DNA of 64,000 nucleotides, taken from Tritonibacter horizontis (GTDB taxonomy: Bacteria; Pseudomonadota; Alphaproteobacteria; Rhodobacterales; Rhodobacteraceae). The notes below the pieces were generated by a model, which was not told where the DNA came from, did no database searches, and saw only the letters and a program-made list of their open reading frames with translations. Both the position numbers and the translations under genes were made by a program. Of this stretch, positions 1 through 9,223 are shown piece after piece; the first letter of the stretch is position 1; each line of letters opens with the position of its first letter. The stretch lies in assembly GCF_001518015.1 (NCBI RefSeq), contig NZ_LPUY01000078.1, forward strand, positions 1-64,000, read 5' to 3'.

Positions 1-14
1 CGCCGCCGGTGAAG

Positions 15-56
15 GGGGTTCTAAGCCCACCAACCAAGACCCGCAACCCCTTTTTT
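15..56 (+). terminator. possible terminator of an off-window gene
   Basis: GGGGTT at 15-20 can pair with AACCCC at 45-50, and a run of six T follows at 51-56. The loop is long (24 nt), so the structure is weak. It would end transcription entering from the left. The rest of 1-311 shows no convincing gene; the short open frames there lack a ribosome binding site and recognisable protein features. Confidence 0.3.
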
Positions 57-226
57 GACGTTTCTGTAAAAAACCGCTCCCCATCTGTAAAACTGATGAA
101 AAACAATGCATTGCGCGGGCAGTTTTCGCCCCACTGCCCTGATCCGTAGCGACCGGCGGCCTTGGAGGATCCGTGCGACATCAAGATATGGTGGCTGCCG
201 GCCCGCAATACACAAGTGTAAACCCA

Positions 227-262
227 CAAAAGGCGAGTCGCCTGCCGCAGCAGCGGCGACTC
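227..262 (-). terminator. putative terminator of the reductive dehalogenase gene
   Basis: A perfect 8-bp stem, GAGTCGCC (235-242) and GGCGACTC (255-262), lies about 50 nt beyond the stop codon of the leftward gene. Read on the minus strand it is followed by GCCTTTTG, a short T tract. This fits a Rho-independent terminator of moderate strength. Confidence 0.5.
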
Positions 263-311
263 AACCGGGCTGTGTCAGGGACGACTCTCGGGTTTCAGAC
301 CATCGAACGGA

Positions 312-3300
312 TCACAGGTCGACTTCCAGGACCCCATCCGGTTCCGCCGCGCGGGACTGGCACAAGATGATCGCCTCCTTTCGCTGGGCATTCGACAGCA
401 CGAAGTCCCGATGCTCCGCCGTGCCAGACACAAGGCCACATTTGCAGACCCCACAAATGCCATCGGCGCATTTCACGTCGATGTTGATTCCGTGATCTGC
501 CAATGCATCCGTTGCCGACTGGTCGGCCCGGACCGGGATCTGCCGCCCCGACCGCGCAAGTCGCAATGAAAAGGGATGGTTTTCATAGGCGGGCTGTTCG
601 GGAACCGAGAAATACTCAAGGTGACGGGCGGTTTCGGGGAAACCAGCATCAGTTGCGGCCGCGATCACGGCCTCCATGTAGGGCGCAGCACCGCAGGTGT
701 AGACATGCCATCCCGGCTGATAGCCCTCAAAGACCGCGGCCAGATCCGCGCGCGTCCCTTCGGCCGACACATGCAACTGGACCCGGTCCGCCCAGGGCAT
801 GCGCGCCAGATCGGCGAGATAACCGCCCTGGTCACGGGACTTGATCGAGTAGTGAAACGCAAAGGGTTTGCCCAAGGCATGCAGGCGATGCGCCATGGCG
901 ATCATCGGTGTGACCCCGATGCCGCCGCCCATCAGAAAGGTTTTTGTCGCCGTTTCGTCCAGCGGAAAGTGATTAATCGGGCGGGAGATATAAATCCGGC
1001 GGCCCTCGGCAAAGATCCGGTGCAGGAGCCTGGAGCCGCCCCGCCCGGTTTCTTCGCGCAGGACGCCGATCTGATAGGTCATTCGGTCCGCCGGGTCCCC
1101 GGACATGGAATATTGCCGAAGGAATTCCGGCGCCACCACGATGTCGAGATGCGCGCCAGCGGTCCATTCGGGCAAGGGGCCGCCATCTGCGGCCTGAAAT
1201 TCGTACTTGGCGATCCCCGTCGCCATCTCCTCCACCTTGCTGACGCGCACCTCCAGCACCGGGCTTTCACTGTCGCTGGTATAGATGTGATCCCAGGCGC
1301 CGCTTTCGCCCCGGCTGCGGCGGGTTTTGTAATCCTCGGCGGGGATCATCGTCTGATAGGCTTTGATGCCGGCTTCGCGGTCCATCGGAAAGGGATAGGG
1401 ATAGGGATGCGGCGCCAGGTTTGCCGGGTAGACCGCCAGCGTCTGGTCCTCGTATCGCAAATCAAGGTCTGTCTGCAGGGCACGGGCATTCACCGGGTGG
1501 CGCGTCGGCCGATAGGCCCCATCCTCCTGCAGTTCCAGATCCCACCACCATTTCTTGGCCGGGTTCATCTCCCCGTGACCCAGTGCATCGTCAAGCCGCG
1601 CCAGCGCCGGGGCGGCCTTGGGGATATTCATCGCAACCCAGCGAAAGGGTTTTTCGGCAAAGATCCCTTCGAGGTTCCAGGGGCAGGTCTTCATGCAGCG
1701 GCCACACATGGCGCCGCCCGGCGTTGTGATGCGATAGGTCGTGCACTTCTGGCTGTCCGATTTCCAGATCTCATAGCCGTTGAACATCAGCTTTGGTCCG
1801 GCGGTGATCGCGCCCGAGGGACATTCGCGGGCGCATTTGTTGCAGCTCTCGCAAAACCGCTGCAGGCCGAAATCAATCGGCCTGTCATGGCTCAGCGGCA
1901 TATCGGTGGTGACAACGCCCGATTTCAACCGTGGGCCAAGGAACGGATTGAGGATCACCTCGCCAATGCGCGAGACCTCTCCCAACCCCGACAGCAACAA
2001 CAGCGGTGGCTGCAAAACTTCGCCGTCCATCACCGTATGAGCCTTAGCCTTGTAGCCGAGGTTGCGGATCTGTTTGGCCATCACACCGCCCAGCAACGAG
2101 AACCGCAGGTAGGCGCGCATGGATTGCGCCACCGCGATCCAGTCATCCCCGGAAGTGCCTTCAGTGGTGTCAAACCCCTGGTCGACAATCATCGAAATCG
2201 CCTGTGGATGGTCTGGCACGATCGGCGCGCCAGTGGCGTCATGACTGTACCAGGTCCAGTCCGGGCAGCGGCTGATCCCGACAGCATCAATGCCCAGCCA
2301 GTAAGAGGTCGCCTTGATCAGATCGGCATTGCGCCGGGCGTCGGTTGGGCGCGGGCCTGGCGCGGGCGCGCCATCCTGCAACAGAACAAACGCCCCGAGC
2401 ATGCGCCGCTGCGCCATCGAGGGCGCAGCCTTGCGGGCATAATAGCCGCCGGTCGCAGCCTTCTGATTGGTCTTGCCCATGTCACCGAACTGCGCCCGGG
2501 CAAACATGTCGGTGCGTTTCGGCACCCGCGCGACGCGGGCCTCGTCTATATATGTCGTTGGCTGGTCCACCCGTTTCAGGGTTTCAAACGGATGCGGCCC
2601 ATCACGAAAGGCCCGTTTGCGAAAGGGATCTCCGTTCAGGGCCGACCGGGGCGCCCCTGCCCCGACCCACCAGCGCGCATCGCGCCCCTTGTGGCCAGGT
2701 TGTTCCGACAGTGGCGCCAGCGGGCGGTCCTCGGCCAGGTCCAGGTCGGTGGTGACCACCGCCAGTCCGAAACCTGTGCCAAGGTAGGGCGCCACCAACG
2801 CCCCCTCCTCGACCCGGACCAGGCCGGCAGCGACCGCCAGACGGTTCAGATCCACATCCGAGGAGGTCCCGGTATGGGCCTTGGCGTCCCAGCCAAGCAG
2901 GCGGATGTAGTTGGCCAGAACCACGGCTATCTCTGCACTGCGCAGGCAGGCCCGATGTGCTTCGGCCCCCTCGATCCAGTCGCAGCCCGGCTCCTCCGGG
3001 CCTGGATCGCGGGGCATTTCATAAAGGAACACGATGGCATGTTTATGCGCCCCAATCGTGGTCGGCGGCGCTTGCAAGGCGTCTTTCAGGTCGGCCATGA
3101 TCATGTCGATCCCGGAGGCCAGCGTCTTGGTCTGGCGCGTCTTCAGATCGTCCGCCAGACGGTCGATATCAGGATTGCGCCAGGGCGTGTCCAGCCGTGC
3201 CGCTTGTGTCATCGGCCCAATGCCCACCATCGCGGCATCGGCGAAATATCCAAACGCCTTGAGATGATCAGAGCGCTCTTGCAGGTCCTCGGGCACATCG

Positions 3301-3524
3301 GCGCGCGCGCCGTTCACCAACCCATCCCGGATTGCATCCATCATGGCCTGATATTCGCACATGGCATTGACGATGCTGGCAGGGCGGTCCGGGCGGCGAA
3401 AATTCAATACCTTGGACGGGGGGACATCCGCCATGTCAGCCTGCGCCACACGTTTGAGCCGCTCCAGAGGGAACGGTCCCAGATGCACCGGCCGATGTTT
3501 TGACGAAAAGAAACGAACGGACAT
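312..3524 (-). CDS. self-sufficient catabolic reductive dehalogenase (RdhA-reductase fusion)
   Basis: This 1070-residue protein probably removes halogen from an aromatic using cobalamin, with electrons from NAD(P)H. Residues 1 to about 740 are an RdhA-type module ending in two [4Fe-4S] clusters: C558/C561/C564/C568 and C594/C607/C610/C614. Residues about 750-1070 are a phthalate-dioxygenase-reductase-like module with RQYS (803-806, flavin), GGGIGVTP (866-873, nucleotide) and a plant-type [2Fe-2S] set, C1019/C1024/C1027/C1055. There is no Tat signal and no RdhB anchor gene beside it, so it should be cytoplasmic, like the catabolic dehalogenases of the BhbA type. The start at 3524 has AGGAG about 7 nt upstream; an in-frame ATG at 3599 lacks this. 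The N-terminal half shows an internal repeat (about 199-270 resembles 479-553). Family assignment is firm; the substrate is unknown, halogenated 4-hydroxybenzoates being the family precedent. Confidence 0.88.
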   Translation of the reverse strand: MSVRFFSSKHRPVHLGPFPLERLKRVAQADMADVPPSKVLNFRRPDRPASIVNAMCEYQAMMDAIRDGLVNGARADVPEDLQERSDHLKAFGYFADAAMVGIGPMTQAARLDTPWRNPDIDRLADDLKTRQTKTLASGIDMIMADLKDALQAPPTTIGAHKHAIVFLYEMPRDPGPEEPGCDWIEGAEAHRACLRSAEIAVVLANYIRLLGWDAKAHTGTSSDVDLNRLAVAAGLVRVEEGALVAPYLGTGFGLAVVTTDLDLAEDRPLAPLSEQPGHKGRDARWWVGAGAPRSALNGDPFRKRAFRDGPHPFETLKRVDQPTTYIDEARVARVPKRTDMFARAQFGDMGKTNQKAATGGYYARKAAPSMAQRRMLGAFVLLQDGAPAPGPRPTDARRNADLIKATSYWLGIDAVGISRCPDWTWYSHDATGAPIVPDHPQAISMIVDQGFDTTEGTSGDDWIAVAQSMRAYLRFSLLGGVMAKQIRNLGYKAKAHTVMDGEVLQPPLLLLSGLGEVSRIGEVILNPFLGPRLKSGVVTTDMPLSHDRPIDFGLQRFCESCNKCARECPSGAITAGPKLMFNGYEIWKSDSQKCTTYRITTPGGAMCGRCMKTCPWNLEGIFAEKPFRWVAMNIPKAAPALARLDDALGHGEMNPAKKWWWDLELQEDGAYRPTRHPVNARALQTDLDLRYEDQTLAVYPANLAPHPYPYPFPMDREAGIKAYQTMIPAEDYKTRRSRGESGAWDHIYTSDSESPVLEVRVSKVEEMATGIAKYEFQAADGGPLPEWTAGAHLDIVVAPEFLRQYSMSGDPADRMTYQIGVLREETGRGGSRLLHRIFAEGRRIYISRPINHFPLDETATKTFLMGGGIGVTPMIAMAHRLHALGKPFAFHYSIKSRDQGGYLADLARMPWADRVQLHVSAEGTRADLAAVFEGYQPGWHVYTCGAAPYMEAVIAAATDAGFPETARHLEYFSVPEQPAYENHPFSLRLARSGRQIPVRADQSATDALADHGINIDVKCADGICGVCKCGLVSGTAEHRDFVLSNAQRKEAIILCQSRAAEPDGVLEVDL

Positions 3525-3641
3525 GCGGGCTCTCCTGTTGCTGGCACCGATGCCGAGTTCTGGCTGTTGGGGCCACATCTGGACGACATCGGCCCGCATG
3601 CTAGCCGGAACAGGGCAAGGCCCTAGAACTACACAGGGGAT

Positions 3642-3658
3642 GTGCCATTAAGTGGCAC
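3642..3658. promoter_or_regulatory. inverted repeat GTGCCA-N5-TGGCAC
   Basis: A perfect 6-bp inverted repeat with a 5-nt spacer lies 118-134 bp upstream of the dehalogenase start. It could be an operator. The right arm also begins a sequence resembling a sigma-54 promoter pointing rightwards (TGGCACG-N4-CTGC, 3653-3667), but no rightward gene follows, so that reading is doubtful. Confidence 0.35.
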
Positions 3659-3705
3659 GGATGCTGCCACACCAAACCGCAGGATCGTTGCGCCGCCTCG
3701 CCGGG

Positions 3706-3754
3706 CTGACAGGCGGGATTGACAGGCCGGCCTGTCAGGCGACCCGGACTGACA
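3706..3754. promoter_or_regulatory. cluster of TGACAG motifs with an 18-bp palindrome
   Basis: Within 49 bp there are TGACAGGC (3707-3714), a perfect 18-bp palindrome made of TGACAGGCC and GGCCTGTCA (3720-3737), and CTGACA (3749-3754). The repetition suggests a multi-site operator, about 180-230 bp upstream of the dehalogenase gene. No T tract follows, so it does not look like a terminator for the chemoreceptor gene. The regulator is unknown. Confidence 0.4.
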
Positions 3755-3935
3755 AACGACGATGGGTCTTGCGGTCGGGCACAGCTGCGGGAGCGCGCGG
3801 ATCAGTGGCTGTCCTTCGGTCTGTTCTCGACCTATCGGATGCCCTGTGCCCGGCGCGTCGAACTGACACCGGCGATGGTGCCAATGAGGCGGAAGGCTTG
3901 CCGCCGTCCCTGCCCCCTCTGCCAGACGGCGTGGC

Positions 3936-6371
3936 TCAGAAATCGGTCCACTTGTCATTGGCGGCGGCAGCTTTGGCGGGCTTGGCAAAGCTGTCCTCCG
4001 CCGCATCGTCCCAATCTATTTCTGCGGCGCTGGCTTCGGGTTCCGGCCAGTCTTCCGCTATAACGCCATTATCATCCGCTATGACGACAGGAACATCCGC
4101 AACAGCGGAAGAGGATTCCTTTATATTGGATACCTCAAGGGCCGGCTGCGCGTCGCCTGCTATAGGTCTGCTGTCCTGCGTTTTGAACCGGCCGACGAAC
4201 TGCGACAGCTTCTGCGCATCTGTGCGCAGCAAATGGCAGGCGGCGGTGTTTTCTTCGACCATCGCCGCATTGCTTTGAGTGACCTGATCCAGCTGCGACA
4301 TGCCGGTGCTGATTTCGCTCAACGCCGTGGACTGCTCTTGCGAGGATTGGGAAATCTGCTTGATCAGCCCGGAGATATCCTTGACCTGATCCGCGATCAT
4401 GGTCAGGGCGTCGCCGGTCCGTCCGACCATCTCGACCCCCTTGCCGACCTGCTGGCCGCTCTTCTCGATCAGCGCCTTGATTTCCAGCGCGGCATCAGAG
4501 GACCGTTGCGCCAGACCGCGCACTTCGGAGGCAACAACGGCGAAACCGCGACCCGCCTCGCCCGCACGCGCGGCTTCGACACCGGCATTCAGCGCCAGAA
4601 GGTTGGTCTGGAATGCGATGTCGTCGATGACGCTGATGATCTGGCTGATCTGCTCCGAAGATTGCTCGATCCCGCTCATGGCCTGAATGGTCGCCCGGAC
4701 GATCTCGCTGCTTTCCTCGGCCTTGCTGCGTGCGGTGTTCACGGTGTCTTCAACCGTCTGCACATGTTCGGTGGCCGATTTGACGCTGACCGTCACCTGT
4801 TCCAGGGCCGCAGCGGTCTGTTCCAGGGTGGCGGCCTGGCTTTCGGTCCGGGAGGACAGCTCATCCGCCGAAACGCTGATTTCATAGGCGCCACGATTGA
4901 TGCCCTCGGCCGTATCGCTGACGTTCAGCACCACCTCGTTCAGGCCATCCATCGCATCGTTGAGACTGTAGCGCAGTTTCTTGTGCTCTTCCGGGAAATG
5001 GTCCGTAAGCTGGTTGCGAAAATCTCCTCTTGCGAGATCCATCAGCGCCTCGCTCAGGATGCGGACGACCTGGGCATTGTTTTCCAGCACCACTTTTTCG
5101 CGCGCCTGCGCCTCCGCCCCCTGCCGCAGGCAGTTCTGCAGACTGGCCAACATTCGCGAAATGAAGCCGATTTCATCCTGGCAGGCCTGATCCGGAATTT
5201 CGCGCTCGTACTTCTGTTGCGCCAACTCGCCGATTTCTGTCGACAATCGCCCGATGCGCCGGGCCACACTGCGCGCCGCAAGCCAGGACAAAAGCGCCAG
5301 CAAAACCACCGCAATCGCAAGCTCGACAGCCTTCACGACCATCGCCTTGCGCACGATCTGCATCGTTTCGGCACGGTCCTTTTCAAAAATCAGCCCCCAG
5401 CGGTCGCCCCCCGGTACAACGACGCTTTCGGTCATTGCAGTGGACACCGCCCCTGTCACCCCGACCGCGGTCGGGAAATAGGTGCTTTCACCGTTCAGGG
5501 CGGACTGAACATGCGGCCGTTCCGGCAGCTGGTCCAGCGCCACGAAGCCCCCCTCGTGACGCGAGTTGGTCAGAACCTTGCCGGTTGCGTCCACCAGATA
5601 GACTTCGCCGGTTTCGCCCAGAATTTCCGCATCCGACAGGACCCGTGTCATGACATCCATCGGCACCTGAACAGCAACCACGCCAATACGCTCCGCGCCC
5701 TCAAAAATCGGCGCCGACATGAACATGGCTGCGGCGCCGGCGCTTGGCCCGTAGGGGGCAATGTCGGTCATGTGAAACGCACCCGCATCCAGCGCCTGCC
5801 CGGCCTGAAACACCTCGCCCAGGCCACTGTCCGCATAGGCCCCGTCAACAAAATTCAGGCCGAAGTCATCTTCCTTGAACACCGAATAGACCAGGTTCCC
5901 CTGCATATCGAAGAGGAAAAGGTCATAGTACCCCCTTGCCCGCTGGTAGGAGCGCAAGCCGACATGATGCAGCTGGTGCGCCGCCGACCATGCCGACCCA
6001 TCAGAGGCATCGAGCAATTCGTCCTTCTGCCCCAAGGGGTGCGGGTTCTCGGCAATATAAAGGGAGCGCAGGTCGGCGCTGACCGACCCCTCGTAGCCCT
6101 GCCAGGCGGCGTTGAAATCCTTGAGCGCGGTGGTGATCGCATAGCTGGAGGTCAGCGCAAGCACGTCGCCCTGCACCCCTTCCAGCCACTGTTCCAGCGC
6201 ATCACTGCGCCCATGGACAAAACTGGAGTAGGTCGTTTCGTGTTCTTCATCGAGCGACTTGGTCAACTGAAAGAGGTCCAGCGCTCCAAGGGCAATCACA
6301 ACCACCACCGCCGGAATGGCAATCATCAGCGACAGTTTTTTGGCCAGATTTAGATTGGAGAACCGAAACAT
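3936..6371 (-). CDS. methyl-accepting chemotaxis protein
   Basis: A transmembrane chemoreceptor of 811 residues. TM1 is at about 13-33, followed by a large periplasmic Cache-like sensor region (about 40-340), TM2 at about 346-366, HAMP, and a cytoplasmic coiled coil whose conserved tip (about 583-612, with [19 protein letters not shown]) binds CheA/CheW. The last five residues, KWTDF, match the x-aromatic-x-x-aromatic tail that tethers CheR and CheB in some receptors. The start at 6371 has GAGGTG 6 nt upstream; an in-frame ATG at 6425 has no such site. It lies between the dehalogenase and the ThDP enzyme genes on the same strand, so its ligand could be a substrate of this catabolic region, but that is inference. 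No che genes are in the window. Confidence 0.93.
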   Translation of the reverse strand: MFRFSNLNLAKKLSLMIAIPAVVVVIALGALDLFQLTKSLDEEHETTYSSFVHGRSDALEQWLEGVQGDVLALTSSYAITTALKDFNAAWQGYEGSVSADLRSLYIAENPHPLGQKDELLDASDGSAWSAAHQLHHVGLRSYQRARGYYDLFLFDMQGNLVYSVFKEDDFGLNFVDGAYADSGLGEVFQAGQALDAGAFHMTDIAPYGPSAGAAAMFMSAPIFEGAERIGVVAVQVPMDVMTRVLSDAEILGETGEVYLVDATGKVLTNSRHEGGFVALDQLPERPHVQSALNGESTYFPTAVGVTGAVSTAMTESVVVPGGDRWGLIFEKDRAETMQIVRKAMVVKAVELAIAVVLLALLSWLAARSVARRIGRLSTEIGELAQQKYEREIPDQACQDEIGFISRMLASLQNCLRQGAEAQAREKVVLENNAQVVRILSEALMDLARGDFRNQLTDHFPEEHKKLRYSLNDAMDGLNEVVLNVSDTAEGINRGAYEISVSADELSSRTESQAATLEQTAAALEQVTVSVKSATEHVQTVEDTVNTARSKAEESSEIVRATIQAMSGIEQSSEQISQIISVIDDIAFQTNLLALNAGVEAARAGEAGRGFAVVASEVRGLAQRSSDAALEIKALIEKSGQQVGKGVEMVGRTGDALTMIADQVKDISGLIKQISQSSQEQSTALSEISTGMSQLDQVTQSNAAMVEENTAACHLLRTDAQKLSQFVGRFKTQDSRPIAGDAQPALEVSNIKESSSAVADVPVVIADDNGVIAEDWPEPEASAAEIDWDDAAEDSFAKPAKAAAANDKWTDF

Positions 6372-6606
6372 TTTTTCACCTCGAAACACACAAGCAAGCG
6401 CCCGCAGAACACAGAGCGCAGCCAAAACGTTACCTTTGACCTATCCGGCGGGCCCTTTCGTATTGGTAAAGGCTTTGCTGCCAGCGACGATTTAACGAAA
6501 GCCGGTTTTTTTTAACGCCGCCGCCCTGGATCGGCGCCCCGCAGCCGAAACGCCGCGCGGCCCGGGTGCGAGGCCGGGGTCAAGCACGCTGGTTTCACAT
6601 TCGAAA

Positions 6607-8337
6607 TCAGGGTGTTGCGTTGCGGGCAATGGCAATGTTGAGCAGCACCTGACGACGCTCGGACACCGCCACGGCAATCGCGCGTTCCAGCGCAGCCGGC
6701 AGGTCGGCGCCGTCGGTCACGGTTTCGGTCCAGGCGCGGCTGGCGGCGGCTGTCCGGGTAAAATCCGGGCTGGGACGGAGCGACGTCAGCGGCACCTCAT
6801 TGGCGGTGCGCGCCGCGCCCTGCAGATAAAGACCCTCGACCGAGTGGCGCACAGCGCCCCATTCCTCGTTGTTGAGCACCAGAACAATGACCGGGACCTC
6901 ATGCGCCTCGGCCACCTGATGGCAGGCGGTGGGGTTGGCGAACATGTAGCTGCCATCCCCCATCGTGGCAAAGACCAGCCGCTCCGGGTCCGCCATCTGG
7001 GCGCCGATGGCCGCGGGCAGCCCCCAGCCCAGCCCGCCGGAATGCGGCTCCTGAAAATAGCTGTCCGGCTGGTCCAGATCGAGCGGAGACAGCGGACAGC
7101 CCAATTCGTGAAACACCGTCGCCCGACGCCCCTTGGCCGCCTGCGCCCGGATCGCGCGCCCCAGACAGAGGCTGACCCAGTCCTTGCTCATCGGGGCGGC
7201 GCAACCGGCCTCTGCCGTGGCGGTTACCTGCGCCCGTGTCCGCTCCGATGCCGCGGTGATCCGCGCCCGACGCGCGCCAAGCCGCGCACCGTCGCCGGCC
7301 ACAGCGGCCATTTCCCGGGCGAGCCCCCTGATCACGCGGTCAACCGGTCCGGCCAGGGACAGATCCGCCTGAAAGTTGCGCACCGGCGTGCGGGTGAACA
7401 GCGGATCGGGACCGGCCTGAATGACGCAGACATCGTCGCGCAGCTGGGTCTTGTCGGGAAACCATGGCGCCAACGCGTCCAGAACCAGCACCACATCGGC
7501 CTCTGCCAGCCAGGGACCGGGATCAGCCCCCACCTGCATCGGATGCGCCAGCGGCAGGGCCAGCTGGTTCGACCAGTAGTGCGACAGCGGCAGCGCATGG
7601 GTCTGGCAGAGCGTTTGCAGCGCCGCAAACCCGGCCGCGCCACCTGCGCCGCGCTGCGCGATGATAAGCGGATTTTCGGCCGCCACCAGTGCCGCGGCCG
7701 CCTGGGCCAGCGCCTCCGGGTCGGGGCCGGTCACCACAGGGGTCATCCGCGAGGGGGCATCCAGCCCGGCGCCGGGACAGGGCTCGCACAGGACTTCGCG
7801 CGGCAGGCTCAGGTAAACGGGACCCTTTGGGGTGGAATTGGCGATGGCCCAGGCCCGGTCCATCAGGTCGGAAATCTGGTCGGCGAAGCGCAGTTCATAA
7901 TGCCACTTTGTGGTCTCGCGGATCAGCGCCTCCTGGTCGAACATCTCCTGCCCCCAGCCGATGGGAACGGTGCGCGCGCCAAAACGCGAATGTTCGGTCA
8001 CCGGGGTGCGCCCCGACATCACGATCATCGGAACCTGATCGCACCAGGCATTGATCGTGGCCGTCGCCCCATTCGCAAGGCCGACGTTGGTATGCAAGAG
8101 CACCGCCTGCGGCCGCCCCGTCACTTGCCAGACCCCATGCGCCATGGACACCGCCGCATGTTCATGCGGCACGGTCACCGGCACCGGCAGATCCAGCCCC
8201 GCCCGGCGGGCCTCCAACAGGCCTTCGATGATGGGCGGGAAATCCGTGCCGGAATTGGCAAAGACATAATCGACGCCCAGGGCCTTGAGCTTGCCAAAGA
8301 TCGCACCGCCAGCCGTGATTGAAGTTGCGTCGCTCAT
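6607..8337 (-). CDS. ThDP-dependent decarboxylase/acetolactate-synthase-like enzyme
   Basis: A 576-residue thiamine diphosphate enzyme. The N-terminal Pyr domain contains the catalytic-Glu region (VPHEHAAVSMAHG), a middle domain follows, and the C-terminal PP domain has the ThDP/Mg motif GDGSYMF ... LNNEEWG. The family includes acetolactate synthase and benzoylformate, oxalyl-CoA and phenylpyruvate decarboxylases; the exact reaction cannot be read here. With an aldehyde dehydrogenase and an aromatic-cleaving cupin nearby, decarboxylation of a 2-oxo acid to an aldehyde is a reasonable guess. The ATG at 8337 has GGAG 9 nt upstream; the ATG at 8352 has none. It is transcribed divergently from the IclR gene across a 101-bp region with a candidate operator. 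Confidence 0.85.
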   Translation of the reverse strand: MSDATSITAGGAIFGKLKALGVDYVFANSGTDFPPIIEGLLEARRAGLDLPVPVTVPHEHAAVSMAHGVWQVTGRPQAVLLHTNVGLANGATATINAWCDQVPMIVMSGRTPVTEHSRFGARTVPIGWGQEMFDQEALIRETTKWHYELRFADQISDLMDRAWAIANSTPKGPVYLSLPREVLCEPCPGAGLDAPSRMTPVVTGPDPEALAQAAAALVAAENPLIIAQRGAGGAAGFAALQTLCQTHALPLSHYWSNQLALPLAHPMQVGADPGPWLAEADVVLVLDALAPWFPDKTQLRDDVCVIQAGPDPLFTRTPVRNFQADLSLAGPVDRVIRGLAREMAAVAGDGARLGARRARITAASERTRAQVTATAEAGCAAPMSKDWVSLCLGRAIRAQAAKGRRATVFHELGCPLSPLDLDQPDSYFQEPHSGGLGWGLPAAIGAQMADPERLVFATMGDGSYMFANPTACHQVAEAHEVPVIVLVLNNEEWGAVRHSVEGLYLQGAARTANEVPLTSLRPSPDFTRTAAASRAWTETVTDGADLPAALERAIAVAVSERRQVLLNIAIARNATP

Positions 8338-8364
8338 ATCGCCAGGCTCCATTTAAAAATCACA

Positions 8365-8383
8365 TACAAAGATTCTATTTGTA
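8365..8383. promoter_or_regulatory. candidate IclR operator
   Basis: A perfect inverted repeat, TACAAA-N7-TTTGTA, sits in the AT-rich region between the ThDP enzyme gene and the divergent IclR gene, 28 bp from the former. Position, symmetry and size suit autoregulation and control of the enzyme by the IclR protein. This is inferred from pattern only. Confidence 0.5.
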
Positions 8384-8438
8384 AATATTGATACGAGTTG
8401 GCAAATTCATGTCAATCCCGATCCCGAAGAGGCAAAGC

Positions 8439-9164
8439 ATGGCGACACCGATCAACCATTCCGTCATCAAGGCCTTTGACACGCTGGACCTGTTCAGCGC
8501 CGAGCGACCCGAGCTGTCGGCAGAGATCGTGGCGCGGGAGTTGCAGATTTCATATGCCACCGCGCATCGGTTTCTGGTCACCCTTGAGAGCGCGGGCGTG
8601 CTGTCGACGGTCCGCCGGGGGATCTTTGCGCCCGGCCCGCGCCTGTCGCGACTGGGGCAGATGGCCGATGATCTGGCGCCGTTGCCGCGCGCGTTGCAGG
8701 CCACTCTGGACCACTTGCGACAAGAGCTGAACGAGTCGGTGATGGCCTGCCGCTACACCCCGCGCGGCCCGATCTGCGTCGCGGTTTCACAGGCGCAGCG
8801 GCCGATTTCGGTGAACATCCGCATTGGCACCACCTTGCCCATGCTGCCCACCGCACAGGGCAAGCTGTTTCTCGCGGATATGGCCCCCCGCGCGCGGCAA
8901 AGCTGGGCCGTGGCCCAGGGGATCGACCCCGAGGGGGTGCAGGCGCTGGCCCTGCAGCTCGACGCGGTGCGCGCGCAAGGCTTTGCCCGAAACCGGGGCG
9001 ACAATGAACCCGACATCGCCGCCGTCTCCGTGCCGGTCCGCCGCGACGGCCGCACTGTTCTGACGCTGTCGGCCTTCGGCACCTTGGGCCGTCTGGACGA
9101 TGCGTTCATCCAAAACGCCACGGTCAAGCTGATGGAGGCCGCAGCGGCGCTGGCGCAGGCATGA
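8439..9164 (+). CDS. IclR-family transcriptional regulator
   Basis: This 241-residue regulator has an N-terminal winged helix (about residues 8-65; AHRFLVTLESAGVL is the recognition region) and a C-terminal IclR effector domain with the typical LPMLPTAQGKLFLA and PVRRDGRTVLTLSAFG segments. IclR proteins usually sense small aromatic or carboxylic acids and control adjacent catabolic genes. The start at 8439 is preceded by AGAGG about 7 nt upstream. ATGs at 8388 and 8409 are possible but have poorer sites. It is divergent from the ThDP gene and is followed after 59 bp by the cupin gene, so both neighbours are likely targets. Confidence 0.9.
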   Translation: MATPINHSVIKAFDTLDLFSAERPELSAEIVARELQISYATAHRFLVTLESAGVLSTVRRGIFAPGPRLSRLGQMADDLAPLPRALQATLDHLRQELNESVMACRYTPRGPICVAVSQAQRPISVNIRIGTTLPMLPTAQGKLFLADMAPRARQSWAVAQGIDPEGVQALALQLDAVRAQGFARNRGDNEPDIAAVSVPVRRDGRTVLTLSAFGTLGRLDDAFIQNATVKLMEAAAALAQA

Positions 9165-9223
9165 GCGGACCACACCCCGGCAGACCCGAGGACAACGCAC
9201 CGTAAGGAGGAGAGGAGCCGACA

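Larger units (their letters stand above)
3525..3935. other. intergenic region upstream of the dehalogenase gene
   Basis: This stretch of about 410 bp separates the chemoreceptor stop from the dehalogenase start and should hold the dehalogenase promoter. I see two inverted-repeat elements (listed separately) but no convincing -35/-10 pair and no gene. The open frames crossing it have no supporting features. Confidence 0.6.

Noticed and set aside
21-495. Short open frames at the left edge
   Set aside because: No ribosome binding site or recognisable sequence; one overlaps the end of the dehalogenase gene.
576-3503. 975-codon open frame antisense to the dehalogenase gene
   Set aside because: A GC-rich shadow frame. 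It has no recognisable domain, and the opposite strand encodes a full set of dehalogenase and reductase motifs.
4233-6353. 706-codon open frame antisense to the chemoreceptor gene
   Set aside because: Shadow of a conserved MCP; no ribosome binding site or family features.
6844-8322. 492-codon open frame antisense to the ThDP enzyme gene
   Set aside because: Shadow; the ThDP motifs are on the minus strand.
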